A stretch of 10,159 bases of DNA, taken from positions 1 through 10,159 of the forward strand of contig URQU01000058.1 in assembly GCA_900550055.1 (NCBI GenBank), read 5' to 3'. Below the pieces are notes generated by a model. That model worked only from the letters and a program-made list of their open reading frames with translations. It was not told where the DNA came from and searched no databases. The position numbers were made by a program, and so were the translations under genes. The DNA is from an uncultured Coriobacteriaceae bacterium (GTDB taxonomy: Bacteria; Actinomycetota; Coriobacteriia; Coriobacteriales; Eggerthellaceae). Each line of letters opens with the position of its first letter. Position 1 is the stretch's first letter. Below are positions 1-7,351 of this stretch, in pieces.

Positions 1-54
1 AGCGCCGGCCTGTCACGTCGGAGGTCGCGAGTTCAAGTCTCGTACATCCCGCCA
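1..54 (+). tRNA. tRNA-Asp (GUC), 5' part missing
   Basis: This is the 3' part of a tRNA cut by the left window edge. The anticodon stem pairs 5-9 (CCGGC) with 17-21 (GTCGG). The seven-base loop CTGTCAC (10-16) has anticodon GTC at 12-14, which reads Asp codons. The T arm pairs 27-31 with 39-43 around TTCAAGT. The 3' acceptor strand is 44-50, the discriminator base is G51, and CCA is encoded at 52-54. The D arm and the 5' acceptor strand lie outside the window. Confidence 0.93.
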
Positions 55-64
55 TCGATTGTTC

Positions 65-97
65 AAGCCCAGCCATTCGGCTGGGCTTTGTTGTTTT
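65..97 (+). terminator. Intrinsic terminator of the tRNA transcript
   Basis: A perfect 10-bp stem, AAGCCCAGCC (65-74) with GGCTGGGCTT (79-88), closes a four-base loop ATTC and runs into a T-rich tract (87-97). It starts 10 bases after the tRNA CCA end, so it most likely ends the tRNA transcript and insulates the downstream operon. Confidence 0.92.
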
Positions 98-141
98 ACG
101 CACTCAATGATATGTGGGCTTTACGACATACTTTCGATACC

Positions 142-172
142 TTGATACGAACTCCTTGAGTAGTGCTATGGT
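142..172 (+). promoter_or_regulatory. Candidate promoter of the MarR-ABC operon
   Basis: An extended -10 element, TG-C-TATGGT (164-172), lies 19 bases after a TTGATA hexamer (142-147). The spacing is longer than the ideal 17, but the TG extension could compensate. Just downstream, in the likely leader, TAAAC occurs twice in direct orientation (181-185 and 196-200), and a loose TTA-N6-TAA symmetry lies between. A MarR dimer could bind there to block transcription of its own operon. These sites come from inspection only. Confidence 0.4.
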
Positions 173-225
173 TCAGGAGCTAAACATTAAGCAACTAAAC
201 AATCCAGCATCGAAAGGAGATTCGC

Positions 226-813
226 GTGGACGACACCCCGGCTGAATTGCGTCGCCGTTTGTTCGATGCCGCAGCTCGAACGCGAAAGCAACGTCAAGAG
301 CCGCCGGCGCCCGAAGGCATCACGTCGGCGGAGATGTATACGATCATGGCGGTTTCCCGTCTGGAGGGCGAGGGAAGGAGCGTCCGGTCCGGCGACATCG
401 CCAAATGCGGGCACGCAACTCCGAGCGCCGTGTCCCAGATCTTGAAATCGCTTGAGGAGAAGGGCCTTATCACGCGTCAACGCGATAAGGGGGACAGCCG
501 TGCGGTCACGGTACACCTTACCAAGGATGGCCGTGCCTTCAGCGCACGCGGCCGCGAAGTGCATGAGCAGATGATCGATGGGGTGCTCGCCTATCTTGGC
601 TCAGAGGATGCCGAGCACTTCGTTCGCATCATGGAACGCTTGGCAGATTTCCCCGCAAGCGAGGTGGTGCGGGCGCAGCAGAAGGGCTGCACGCAAGCCG
701 ATAGCCCTGTGGCAGGTGCCGACGCAAGCCCCGCTTGCGCGGCGGGCGCGGTTGAGGGGCGTAGCGCCTCTTCGCAAGCCTCTCCCGCGAAAGGGGGCGT
801 AACGTGCGCATAA
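226..813 (+). CDS. MarR-family transcriptional regulator
   Basis: This is a winged-helix repressor of the MarR family, which binds palindromic DNA as a dimer and releases it on ligand binding. The start is GTG 226, five bases after AAAGGAGA (213-220). The recognition helix lies around residues 64-80 (PSAVSQ at 66-71). The wing follows, with the family's Asp-x-Arg signature at D90-S91-R92. The first ~145 residues match the usual MarR length. The remaining ~50 (Ala, Gly, Ser and Gln rich) have no recognisable fold, and their DNA carries two GC-rich hairpins. The gene overlaps the next ABC gene by 10 bp, so the two are translationally coupled. A MarR gene in front of an ABC exporter pair usually represses that pair, which is inferred here. 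The family call is firm; the ligand is unknown. Confidence 0.9.
   Translation: MDDTPAELRRRLFDAAARTRKQRQEPPAPEGITSAEMYTIMAVSRLEGEGRSVRSGDIAKCGHATPSAVSQILKSLEEKGLITRQRDKGDSRAVTVHLTKDGRAFSARGREVHEQMIDGVLAYLGSEDAEHFVRIMERLADFPASEVVRAQQKGCTQADSPVAGADASPACAAGAVEGRSASSQASPAKGGVTCA
723..770. repeat. Two adjacent GC-rich hairpins in the MarR tail
   Basis: CGCAAGC (723-729) pairs perfectly with GCTTGCG (733-739) around CCC. A second hairpin, GAGGGGC (754-760) with GCGCCTC (764-770) around GTA, has one mismatch. The octamer CGCAAGCC also appears at 692-699, 723-730 and 773-780. They lie in the low-complexity coding tail just before the Shine-Dalgarno of the first ABC gene. They could be a small palindromic insertion read through in frame, or RNA structure modulating translation of the exporter. 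Confidence 0.4.
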
Positions 814-2969
814 TCAAGAACCTAGCTCAGCACAAGCTGGTGGTGCTGCTGATCGTGGTGCTGTTGTGCGTGCAGGCCGCCTGCGACCTGGCTTTGCCCA
901 ACTACACCTCCGACATCGTGGATACGGGTATCCAGCAGCAGGGCGTGCAGGACGTTGCCGCCGAGCAGCTTACCGGGCGCACGCATGACCTGGTGGCCAT
1001 GATGCTTCCCGAATCCGATGAGCAGGTGTTCGCCGATGCTTATGCGCAAAACGAAGATGGCACGTATTCGTTGACGGAATCCGGCAAGCGTGACCGCGCC
1101 GCGCTCGACGACGTCATGGCGCTTCCCATGACGGTGAACTGCTATTCCGATCAAATAGCCGAGCTGGACCTTGACCAGGTGAAAGCCGCGTACGATCAGG
1201 GCATGATCGGCAAAGACGACATCCAGGCCATGCTCGACCGCGCGCGCGGATCCATGGGCGATATGGCCGATACCCTTATCGCGCAGCAGGGTTTGGCCGC
1301 CGCTCGTGCCGAGTATGAGCAGTTGGGCTACGACCTTGACGCCATGCAGATGGACTACTTGGCGGCAACCGGCGCGAAGATGCTCGGCCTTGCCGCGCTC
1401 GGCATGGCCATCGCCGTCATGGTGGGCTTTTTGGCGTCTCGCACGGCGGCCAAAGTGGGCCGCAGCCTGCGCGAACGCTTGTTCAACCAGGTGGTCGGCT
1501 TCTCCGATGCCGAGATCCAGTCGTTCAGCGCCGCATCGCTGATCACGCGCGGCACCAACGACGTGCAACTCGTGCAGATGGTCACCGTCATGCTGCTGCG
1601 CATGGTGCTCTACGCGCCCATCCTGGCCATCGGCGGCATCATCATGATCGCGCGCACCGACCTGTCCATGGGCTGGATCATCATCGCCGCGGTTGCCGCC
1701 ATCGCGGTGATCATGGGCGTGCTCATGAAGGTTGCCATGCCGAAGTTCAAGATCATGCAGAAGCTCATCGACCGGGTGAACCTGGTGTCGCGCGAGCTGC
1801 TCACGGGCCTGCCGGTCATCCGCGCGTTCGGCCGCGAGCAGCATGAGGAGGCGCGCTTCGACGAGGCCAACACGCGCCTGATGAAGACGCAGCTGTTCAC
1901 TAACCGAGTGATGACCTTCATGATGCCGCTCATGATGCTCGTCATGAACCTGGTGTCGGTGGGCATCATCTGGTTCGGTGGCCATGCCATCGATGCGGGC
2001 AACCTGCAAACCGGCGACTTGATCGCGTTCATCACCTACTCCATGGTCATCATCATGGGCTTCCTTATGATCGGCATGCTGTCCATCATGCTGCCGCGCG
2101 CCGACGTGGCCGCCCAGCGCATCGATGAGGTGCTTGCATGCAAGCCCTCCATCGTCGACCCCGAGCCCGGTAAGGCCAAGGACGCGCTGCTCGGCGCCGA
2201 CGGGCTGCCAGGCGCGCGCATCGCCTTCGAGAACGTGAGCTTCAAGTACTCCGACGGCGCCGAGTGCGTGCTCGAGGATGTCAGCTTCACGTGCGAGCCG
2301 GGTAAGACCACGGCCATCATCGGCTCCACGGGCAGCGGCAAGTCCACGGTGCTCAAGCTGGCGGAGCGCTTCCATGACGTCACGTCGGGCCGCATCACCG
2401 TCGATGGCGTCGACGTGCGCGATGTCAGCCAGCATGCCCTTCGCGCTCAGTTGGGCTATGTGCCCCAGGCGGCTTTTTTGTTCAGCGGCACCATCGCCTC
2501 CAACGTGGGTTACGGCGTCGACGATGCCGATGAGGACCGCATCCGCGCGGCCGCCGATGTGGCGCAGGCGAGCGAGTTCATCGCCGAGCGCACCGAGGGG
2601 CTGGCAACCCCCATCTCCCAGGGCGGCACGAACGTCTCGGGCGGACAGCGCCAGCGCCTGGCAATCGCCCGCGCGCTTGCCACCGATGCCCGTGCGTACC
2701 TGTTCGACGACAGCTTCAGCGCGCTCGACTACAAGACCGACGCCGCGCTTCGCCATGAGCTTTCCAGCCGTCTGGGCGGGAAGACCGTGATCATCGTGGC
2801 CCAGCGCATCTCCACGGTGCTCAACGCCGACCAAATCGTGGTGCTTGATGACGGCCGCGTCGTGGGGGCGGGCACGCACGAGCAGCTGATGGAAAGCTGC
2901 CAGGAGTATCGCGAGATCGCCATGTCGCAGCTATCGGAAGAGGAGCTGAAAGGAGGTGATGCGAGATGA
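804..2969 (+). CDS. ABC exporter half-transporter, degenerate-site subunit
   Basis: This membrane exporter subunit has an N-terminal transmembrane domain (six predicted helices) fused to an ATPase domain. Start is GTG 804 after AAAGGGGG (790-797). TM1 is near residues 12-32 and TM2 near 194-212. A long acidic, probably extracytoplasmic insert of ~155 residues separates them and explains the length of 721 against the usual ~580. ATPase motifs: Walker A GSTGSGKST (507-515, K513), Q-loop Q555, signature SGGQ (612-615) and Walker B ending at D635. The residue after it is D636, where the catalytic Glu is expected, and the H-loop His is Gln (Q667). Such changes are known from the non-hydrolysing subunit of heterodimeric exporters (TM287/288, BmrCD and LmrCD types). 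The partner is the next gene, overlapping by 4 bp. Substrate is not deducible; drugs or lipids are typical. Confidence 0.94.
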   Translation: MRIIKNLAQHKLVVLLIVVLLCVQAACDLALPNYTSDIVDTGIQQQGVQDVAAEQLTGRTHDLVAMMLPESDEQVFADAYAQNEDGTYSLTESGKRDRAALDDVMALPMTVNCYSDQIAELDLDQVKAAYDQGMIGKDDIQAMLDRARGSMGDMADTLIAQQGLAAARAEYEQLGYDLDAMQMDYLAATGAKMLGLAALGMAIAVMVGFLASRTAAKVGRSLRERLFNQVVGFSDAEIQSFSAASLITRGTNDVQLVQMVTVMLLRMVLYAPILAIGGIIMIARTDLSMGWIIIAAVAAIAVIMGVLMKVAMPKFKIMQKLIDRVNLVSRELLTGLPVIRAFGREQHEEARFDEANTRLMKTQLFTNRVMTFMMPLMMLVMNLVSVGIIWFGGHAIDAGNLQTGDLIAFITYSMVIIMGFLMIGMLSIMLPRADVAAQRIDEVLACKPSIVDPEPGKAKDALLGADGLPGARIAFENVSFKYSDGAECVLEDVSFTCEPGKTTAIIGSTGSGKSTVLKLAERFHDVTSGRITVDGVDVRDVSQHALRAQLGYVPQAAFLFSGTIASNVGYGVDDADEDRIRAAADVAQASEFIAERTEGLATPISQGGTNVSGGQRQRLAIARALATDARAYLFDDSFSALDYKTDAALRHELSSRLGGKTVIIVAQRISTVLNADQIVVLDDGRVVGAGTHEQLMESCQEYREIAMSQLSEEELKGGDAR
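2949..2960 (+). promoter_or_regulatory. Near-perfect Shine-Dalgarno of the second ABC gene
   Basis: AAAGGAGGTGAT complements the 16S rRNA 3' end over 12 bases, and its GGAGG core ends nine bases before ATG 2966. It lies inside the last codons of the first ABC gene and fixes the start of the second. It probably ensures partner synthesis at matched levels. Confidence 0.8.
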
Positions 2970-4831
2970 GCGCGAACAACGAGGATCTGAAGAAGGTCAC
3001 GCAGCGCCGCCGACCGCACGGGCCGGGCGCGCGCATGATGCCCGGTGAGAAGGCCAAGGACTTCAAGGGCTCCATCAGCAAGCTCGTGCGTTTCATGGGC
3101 CAGTTCAAGGCGGCGCTCGTGCTCGCCATCATCTTCGCCATCGGCTCGGCGGCGTTCAACATCGTGGGCCCGAAGGTGCTCTCGCAGGCCACCACGGAGC
3201 TGTTCGAGGGCTTGGTGGCGAAGGTGGGCGGCACCGGCGGCATCGACTTCGACGCCATCGCCGGCATCATCGCGGCGACGCTGGTGCTGTACCTGGTCAG
3301 CGCGGCATGCGGCTTCGTGCAGGGCTGGATGATGACGAGCGTCTCGCAGCGCACCTGCTACGGGTTGCGCCGCGCCATCGCCGAGAAGATCGACCGTATG
3401 CCCGTGGGCTATTTCGAGCGCAACTCCACCGGCGACACGCTCTCGCGCATCACCAACGACGTGGACGCGCTCGGGCAAAGCCTGAACCAAGGCGTGACGC
3501 AGCTCATCACCTCGGCCACCACCATCGTGGGCGTGGTGATCATGATGCTGACCATCAACCCGCTGCTCACGGGCATCACCGTGCTCATCCTGCCCGTGTC
3601 CTTGGTGCTCATCTTCACCGTGGTGAAGGCCTCGCAGAAGCACTTCAGGGCCCAGCAGGCCATGCTCGGCGCCATCAACGGGCAGGTGGAGGAGACGTTT
3701 TCCGGCCATGCCATCGTGCGTGCGTTCAATCGCGAGCAGGCGGTGGCGGAGACGTTCGGCAAGACCAACGAGAAACTCTACGAAAGCGCTTGGAAATCGC
3801 AATTCCTCTCGGGCTTGATGCAGCCCATCATGAACTTCGTGGGCAACCTGGGCTACGTAGGTGTGGCGTTGGCCGGCAGCGTGCTGGCCGTGCAGGGCGT
3901 CATCACCGTCGGCGATATCCAGGCCTTCATCCAGTACGTGAAGAACTTCACGCAGCCCATCACGCAGCTGTCGCAGGTGGGCAACGTGCTGCAGCAGATG
4001 GCCGCGGCAGCCGAGCGCATTTTCGCGTTCCTGGAAGAACCCGAGCTTGAGCCGGAGATGCCCACCGTCAAGGCAGCCGACGTGGATTGCGACGTGGAGT
4101 TCGATCACGTGCGCTTCGGCTACAGCCCCGACAAGCCCGTCATCGGCGACTTCTCCGCCAAGGTGCGCCAAGGCCAGACCGTGGCGCTGGTGGGCCCCAC
4201 CGGCGCGGGCAAGACCACCATGGTCAAGCTGCTCATGCGCTTCTACGATGTTGACGCGGGCGCCATCCGCCTAGGCGGTACCGACATCCGCGAGTTCTCG
4301 CGCACTGACGTGCGCAATCAGTTCGGCATGGTGCTGCAGGATACGTGGCTGTTCAACGGCACGGTGCGCGACAACATCGCCTACGGCAAGCTGGGCGCCA
4401 CCGACGCCGAGGTGGAGGCTGCGGCGCGCGCGGCGTACGTTCACCATTTCATCACCACCTTGCCGCACGGCTACGACACGGTGATCAACGAGGATGCCAG
4501 CAACATCAGCGCAGGTCAGCGGCAGCTGCTCACCATCGCACGTGCCATCTTGGCCGACAGGCGCATGCTCATCCTGGACGAGGCGACCTCAAGCGTGGAC
4601 ACGCGAACCGAGGAGCGCATCCAAAGGGCCATGGACAATCTGATGGCCGGACGCACGTCGTTTGTGATTGCGCACAGGCTGTCAACCATCAAAAACGCCG
4701 ACCTCATCTGTGTGTTACAACACGGTGACATTATCGAGCAGGGCACGCATGAGGAACTTCTGTCCCTTGGCGGCGCGTATGCTGAATTGTATAATTCTCA
4801 GTTCGAGGAAGACGGTGTCGAACAAGAGTAG
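2966..4831 (+). CDS. ABC exporter half-transporter, catalytic subunit
   Basis: This is the second half-transporter (621 residues), the likely heterodimer partner of the preceding protein. About 45 cytoplasmic residues, including GEKAKDFKG near 28-36, precede TM1 (about 47-70). That motif is familiar from YheH-type partners. The membrane domain extends to about residue 330. The ATPase domain has Walker A GPTGAGKTT (410-418, K416), Q458, signature ISAGQ (514-518), Walker B with catalytic E539, D-loop SSVD (542-545) and H570, so it can hydrolyse ATP. The second signature residue after Ser is Ala, not Gly. The competent site would pair this Walker A/B with the SGGQ of the partner; the degenerate site would pair the partner's D636/Q667 with this ISAGQ. 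The start ATG overlaps the upstream stop (ATGA). The family is certain, the cargo unknown. Confidence 0.95.
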   Translation: MSANNEDLKKVTQRRRPHGPGARMMPGEKAKDFKGSISKLVRFMGQFKAALVLAIIFAIGSAAFNIVGPKVLSQATTELFEGLVAKVGGTGGIDFDAIAGIIAATLVLYLVSAACGFVQGWMMTSVSQRTCYGLRRAIAEKIDRMPVGYFERNSTGDTLSRITNDVDALGQSLNQGVTQLITSATTIVGVVIMMLTINPLLTGITVLILPVSLVLIFTVVKASQKHFRAQQAMLGAINGQVEETFSGHAIVRAFNREQAVAETFGKTNEKLYESAWKSQFLSGLMQPIMNFVGNLGYVGVALAGSVLAVQGVITVGDIQAFIQYVKNFTQPITQLSQVGNVLQQMAAAAERIFAFLEEPELEPEMPTVKAADVDCDVEFDHVRFGYSPDKPVIGDFSAKVRQGQTVALVGPTGAGKTTMVKLLMRFYDVDAGAIRLGGTDIREFSRTDVRNQFGMVLQDTWLFNGTVRDNIAYGKLGATDAEVEAAARAAYVHHFITTLPHGYDTVINEDASNISAGQRQLLTIARAILADRRMLILDEATSSVDTRTEERIQRAMDNLMAGRTSFVIAHRLSTIKNADLICVLQHGDIIEQGTHEELLSLGGAYAELYNSQFEEDGVEQE

Positions 4832-4880
4832 CGTGCGGAGGGGTGCGCGGCTCGGCTCGGCTTGGGACGAAAGCGCGCAC

Positions 4881-5594
4881 ATGACCGCACAATCAGAGGG
4901 AATGCAGACGGCAAGCCGTTCCGGGGATGGCCCGGTGCGGCTTGCCGCGTTCGACTTCGACGGCACCTCGCTTGACGGCAACTCGCCCGTCATGCTGGTG
5001 AAGCATCTTGCAAAGCTTCGCATGCTCAATCCCACGGTGCTGTTGCGCATCGGGCTTTGGGCGGCGGCGTATAAGTTTCGCCTGCCGCAGAACGAGGCGT
5101 GGGTGCGCGGGCTGGTGTTCCGCGCCTTCGCCGGCAAGCCCAAGGCCGAGGTGGATGCCTTCCTGCATGATTTCTACGACGAATGCGTGGCCCCGCATGT
5201 GCGCGAGCAGGCCCGGCAGGCCATGGATGCATGGCGCGAGCAGGGCGTTTCGGTGGTGTGCGTCTCGGCCTCCTTCGAGCCCATCATCGAGCGCGCCATG
5301 CGCGATTTGCCCTTCGATTTCCAGATATCCACGCGTATGAAGGTGGACTACGACGGCACGTACGCCTGCGAGGTGGATGGCGTGCCGGTAGAGGGCGATC
5401 GGAAGATGATCGAGCTGCGCCGCTTTGCCAACGCGAAATGGGGCGAGGGCGGCTGGGAGCTGGTGGCGGCTTACGGCGACCATCACTCCGACCGTGCGCT
5501 GCTCGCCGGTGCCAAGCAGGGGTTCGCCGTATGCCCCGACCGCCCGCTTGGGCGTACCGCCCGCGAGCGCGGCTATCAGGTGCTCGAGTGGTAA
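4881..5594 (+). CDS. HAD superfamily IB phosphatase (SerB-like)
   Basis: This soluble phosphohydrolase belongs to HAD subfamily IB, which uses an Asp nucleophile and Mg2+. Motif I is DFDGT (residues 25-29, nucleophile D25, acid/base D27). Motif II is the Ser in VSAS (S129), the motif III Lys is probably K175, and motif IV is GDHHSD (199-204). An alpha-helical cap lies between motifs I and II. The length of 237 residues is normal. The substrate is unknown; phosphoserine, lysophosphatidate or other small phosphomonoesters are typical. Start is uncertain: ATG 4881 is the first ATG but has a weak ribosome site. An in-frame GTG at 4815 has GAGGA (4805-4809) five bases upstream and would overlap the ABC gene by 17 bp, but adds Arg-rich codons without homologous look. 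The gene lies 49 bp or less after the ABC pair, so is probably cotranscribed. Confidence 0.88.
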   Translation: MTAQSEGMQTASRSGDGPVRLAAFDFDGTSLDGNSPVMLVKHLAKLRMLNPTVLLRIGLWAAAYKFRLPQNEAWVRGLVFRAFAGKPKAEVDAFLHDFYDECVAPHVREQARQAMDAWREQGVSVVCVSASFEPIIERAMRDLPFDFQISTRMKVDYDGTYACEVDGVPVEGDRKMIELRRFANAKWGEGGWELVAAYGDHHSDRALLAGAKQGFAVCPDRPLGRTARERGYQVLEW

Positions 5595-5615
5595 ACGCCT
5601 GAAAACAGCTTGCGC

Positions 5616-5633
5616 GGGGCCGTCGGCGGCCCT
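5616..5633 (+). terminator. GC-rich hairpin after the exporter operon
   Basis: GGGGCCG (5616-5622) pairs with CGGCCCT (5627-5633), including one G-T pair, around a TCGG loop, 22 bases after the HAD stop codon. No T tract follows, so it is not a classical intrinsic terminator. It may protect the 3' end or act with a termination factor. A second hairpin, GCGGCC (5713-5718) with GGCCGC (5726-5731), sits further down and also lacks a T tract. Confidence 0.35.
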
Positions 5634-5662
5634 CAGGGCGGGTGCGTCCGTTTCCCTTGGGC

Positions 5663-5762
5663 GATACCGGCCATAGCTCTTGGGTGACGGGTTTGTTTCG
5701 ATTTCTTGGCTTGCGGCCGTAATGCGGCCGCTTCCGGTAAAATGATACCGAACCATAGCTAT
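5663..5762 (+). repeat. Split direct repeat upstream of the AAA-Rrf2 cluster
   Basis: Two copies of GATACCG followed by CCATAGCT occur 81 bases apart, at 5663-5678 (one G between the halves) and 5744-5760 (AA between). The second copy overlaps the palindrome at 5735-5750. A further pair, CTTGGGCGA (5656-5664) and CTTGGGTGA (5679-5687), flanks the first copy. Repeats of this kind in a gap before a regulator operon suggest protein binding sites. Confidence 0.45.
5735..5750 (+). promoter_or_regulatory. Palindromic operator-like site with possible -10 box
   Basis: CGGTA (5735-5739) and TACCG (5746-5750) form a perfect inverted repeat around AAATGA. The left arm overlaps TAAAAT (5738-5743), a plausible -10 hexamer. 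The nearest -35-like hexamer, TTGCGG (5711-5716), is 21 bases away, so the promoter itself is uncertain. The site ends 38 bases before the start codon of the AAA-like gene. A dimeric repressor bound here would block transcription; the cluster's own Rrf2 protein is the natural candidate, by inference. Confidence 0.4.
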
Positions 5763-5788
5763 TTTGACACTTGAAGGAGGTTGGGTTT

Positions 5789-7351
5789 ATGTTGGATAAC
5801 GACGTGAACGATATGCCCAGCCGAAGCGATGAGCCGTCCAGCTCCGTTTCCGGATATCTGAACAGCGCCGAACAGGCTGCTGAGCAGGGAAATCTTATGC
5901 TGGCGTTGCATCTGTACCTGGCAGCGTTCGAGCGTGGCCAGGCTGCCGAGGGCGATGTGCCCTCCGAGGCCGCCATCGCGGGCTTGAAGCGCGCTTGGCG
6001 TTTGGCGTGCACCTTGAAGGAGCGCAGCATCGCGGAATATGTGTTCGAGCGCATGGAGCCGTTCCTGTCCAGCGACGAGGTGGCCGCGTGCGCCGATCAG
6101 CTGCAGGAGCTGGCGCTTGCCAAGCTCGAGGAGTTCGGCTTGTCGCGCGACGAGCTCGAGGGCATGACCGACATGCTCTCGCAGGACATGATGGGCGAGG
6201 GCGTGCCGCGCGTGTTGCGCGTGGAGCACCTTACGGCCCCGGGTGCGCCCGGCGGTGCCGACAAGCCCGAAGACGGTGCGGCCGATGAAGCTTCGGCTCC
6301 CGATCCCAGCGTGGATGCCGCGGGGGAGCAGCCCGTTGCCGCCGGCCCGGCTTCGCCCGAAAAGCCCCAGATGCCTGCGGGAAAGCCCGCGCCTGCCGCG
6401 GCTTCGGCGCAGCCTATGCTCGCTCCCATCGAGCATCTCACGTATAAAGAGCTTGTCGGCTACGACGAAGCGGTGCGCTCGGTGCGCTCGCTCGGCCTCG
6501 GCATGCAGAAAGACCCCGAGTTCCAGCAGCTCGTGCGCCAACTCAACGTGCGCCATGGGCTCGATCGCATGCCCGCGTGCGACGCGCTGCTCATCCGCAG
6601 CCCAGCGCGCGAGGACGCCAACCAGTTCATGATGGCCACCTGCGCCGAGCTGGGGCTTCCGGTGCTGCGCATGCGCATGGAGGAGAACATGCAGGGCATG
6701 CCCGTGCTGTGCGTCATGGCGCAGGCCGACCGCCAGCCCAAGCTCAATCAGGCGCGCAACGCCTTCGAGGAGCCGGCGGTGCTCGTGATCGAGGACATCG
6801 ACCTGTGGGCGGCTCCGGCGTTCGACCAGCCTGAGGATATCGGCGGGATGATCATGTCCGCGCTTTCGCGCGGCGCGCGCGAGGCGGTCAACCTTATCCG
6901 CTCCTCGGCCGACGACCCGGACGTGTTCGTGCTGTGCACCTCGGCGCTCGGTAACGATGTCGATCCGTATTTCTTCGATCTGCTCGGGCCGGTCTCGGCG
7001 GTGGACATCGACTATCCCACCGAGAAGGAGCGTGCCGACATCTGGATGGAGATCGCTCGCGAGCATCCGTCCGTGCGCGGCGTCGACCGCGATCAGCTGG
7101 TCAGGTTCTCGCAGGGCATGCCTCGTTTCGACATGCATATGGCAGCACGCGAGGCCATCGAGGAAGCGTATAAGGACAGCCTCACCAAGCGGCGCTATAT
7201 CTCGGTGACTACGGACAACCTGTTCGATAAGCTGGCTGCATACCAGCCGCTCGATTCGCCGGAGTACAAGGCGCTCGAGCAAGCGGTGGTCGATGATTTC
7301 AGGAGGGAGCTCGACCACTTGGACGACCTGTTGAAGGGGGACGGGCAGTAA
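5789..7351 (+). CDS. AAA+-like protein with degenerate ATP site
   Basis: This 520-residue protein starts at ATG 5789, eight bases after AAGGAGG (5774-5780). Residues ~13-130 are helical and TPR-like, ~145-213 are a Pro/Ala-rich linker, and ~217-505 resemble an FtsH-type AAA+ module. The module opens with ELVGYDEA (221-228), like the FtsH entry GxDEA. The P-loop position reads RSPAREDAN (270-278), without the GxxGxGKT glycines or lysine. Walker B reads VIEDID (333-338), with the usual Asp-Glu order reversed. The sensor-1 position is CTS (383-385) instead of Asn, and no arginine finger is seen in the usual RPGRFD stretch. The lid helices seem kept. It is probably a non-hydrolysing AAA scaffold of unknown role; no protease or membrane segment is present. 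It overlaps the next start by 1 bp (TAATG). Fold assignment by eye, moderate confidence. Confidence 0.75.
   Translation: MLDNDVNDMPSRSDEPSSSVSGYLNSAEQAAEQGNLMLALHLYLAAFERGQAAEGDVPSEAAIAGLKRAWRLACTLKERSIAEYVFERMEPFLSSDEVAACADQLQELALAKLEEFGLSRDELEGMTDMLSQDMMGEGVPRVLRVEHLTAPGAPGGADKPEDGAADEASAPDPSVDAAGEQPVAAGPASPEKPQMPAGKPAPAAASAQPMLAPIEHLTYKELVGYDEAVRSVRSLGLGMQKDPEFQQLVRQLNVRHGLDRMPACDALLIRSPAREDANQFMMATCAELGLPVLRMRMEENMQGMPVLCVMAQADRQPKLNQARNAFEEPAVLVIEDIDLWAAPAFDQPEDIGGMIMSALSRGAREAVNLIRSSADDPDVFVLCTSALGNDVDPYFFDLLGPVSAVDIDYPTEKERADIWMEIAREHPSVRGVDRDQLVRFSQGMPRFDMHMAAREAIEEAYKDSLTKRRYISVTTDNLFDKLAAYQPLDSPEYKALEQAVVDDFRRELDHLDDLLKGDGQ

Noticed and set aside
1..54. tRNA-Asp 3' end as an integration site of a mobile island
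   Set aside because: No integrase, no duplicated tRNA 3' end and no foreign-looking genes occur in the window; the tRNA is followed by its own terminator and housekeeping-type genes.
822..2879. Very long minus-strand open frame opposite the first ABC gene, and similar ones at 2729-4171 and 5759-7318
   Set aside because: Their translations are His, Arg, Ala and Gly rich with no motifs, and they mirror genes with clear family motifs. Long antisense frames are expected from GC-rich third codon positions.
5764..5769. TTGACA as a -35 box before the AAA-like gene
   Set aside because: A matching -10 would fall in or after the Shine-Dalgarno and start codon, leaving no leader, and no -10-like hexamer is there.
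5771..5788. TTG 5771 as the start of the AAA-like protein
   Set aside because: The extra codons contain the AAGGAGG ribosome site that serves ATG 5789 at ideal spacing.
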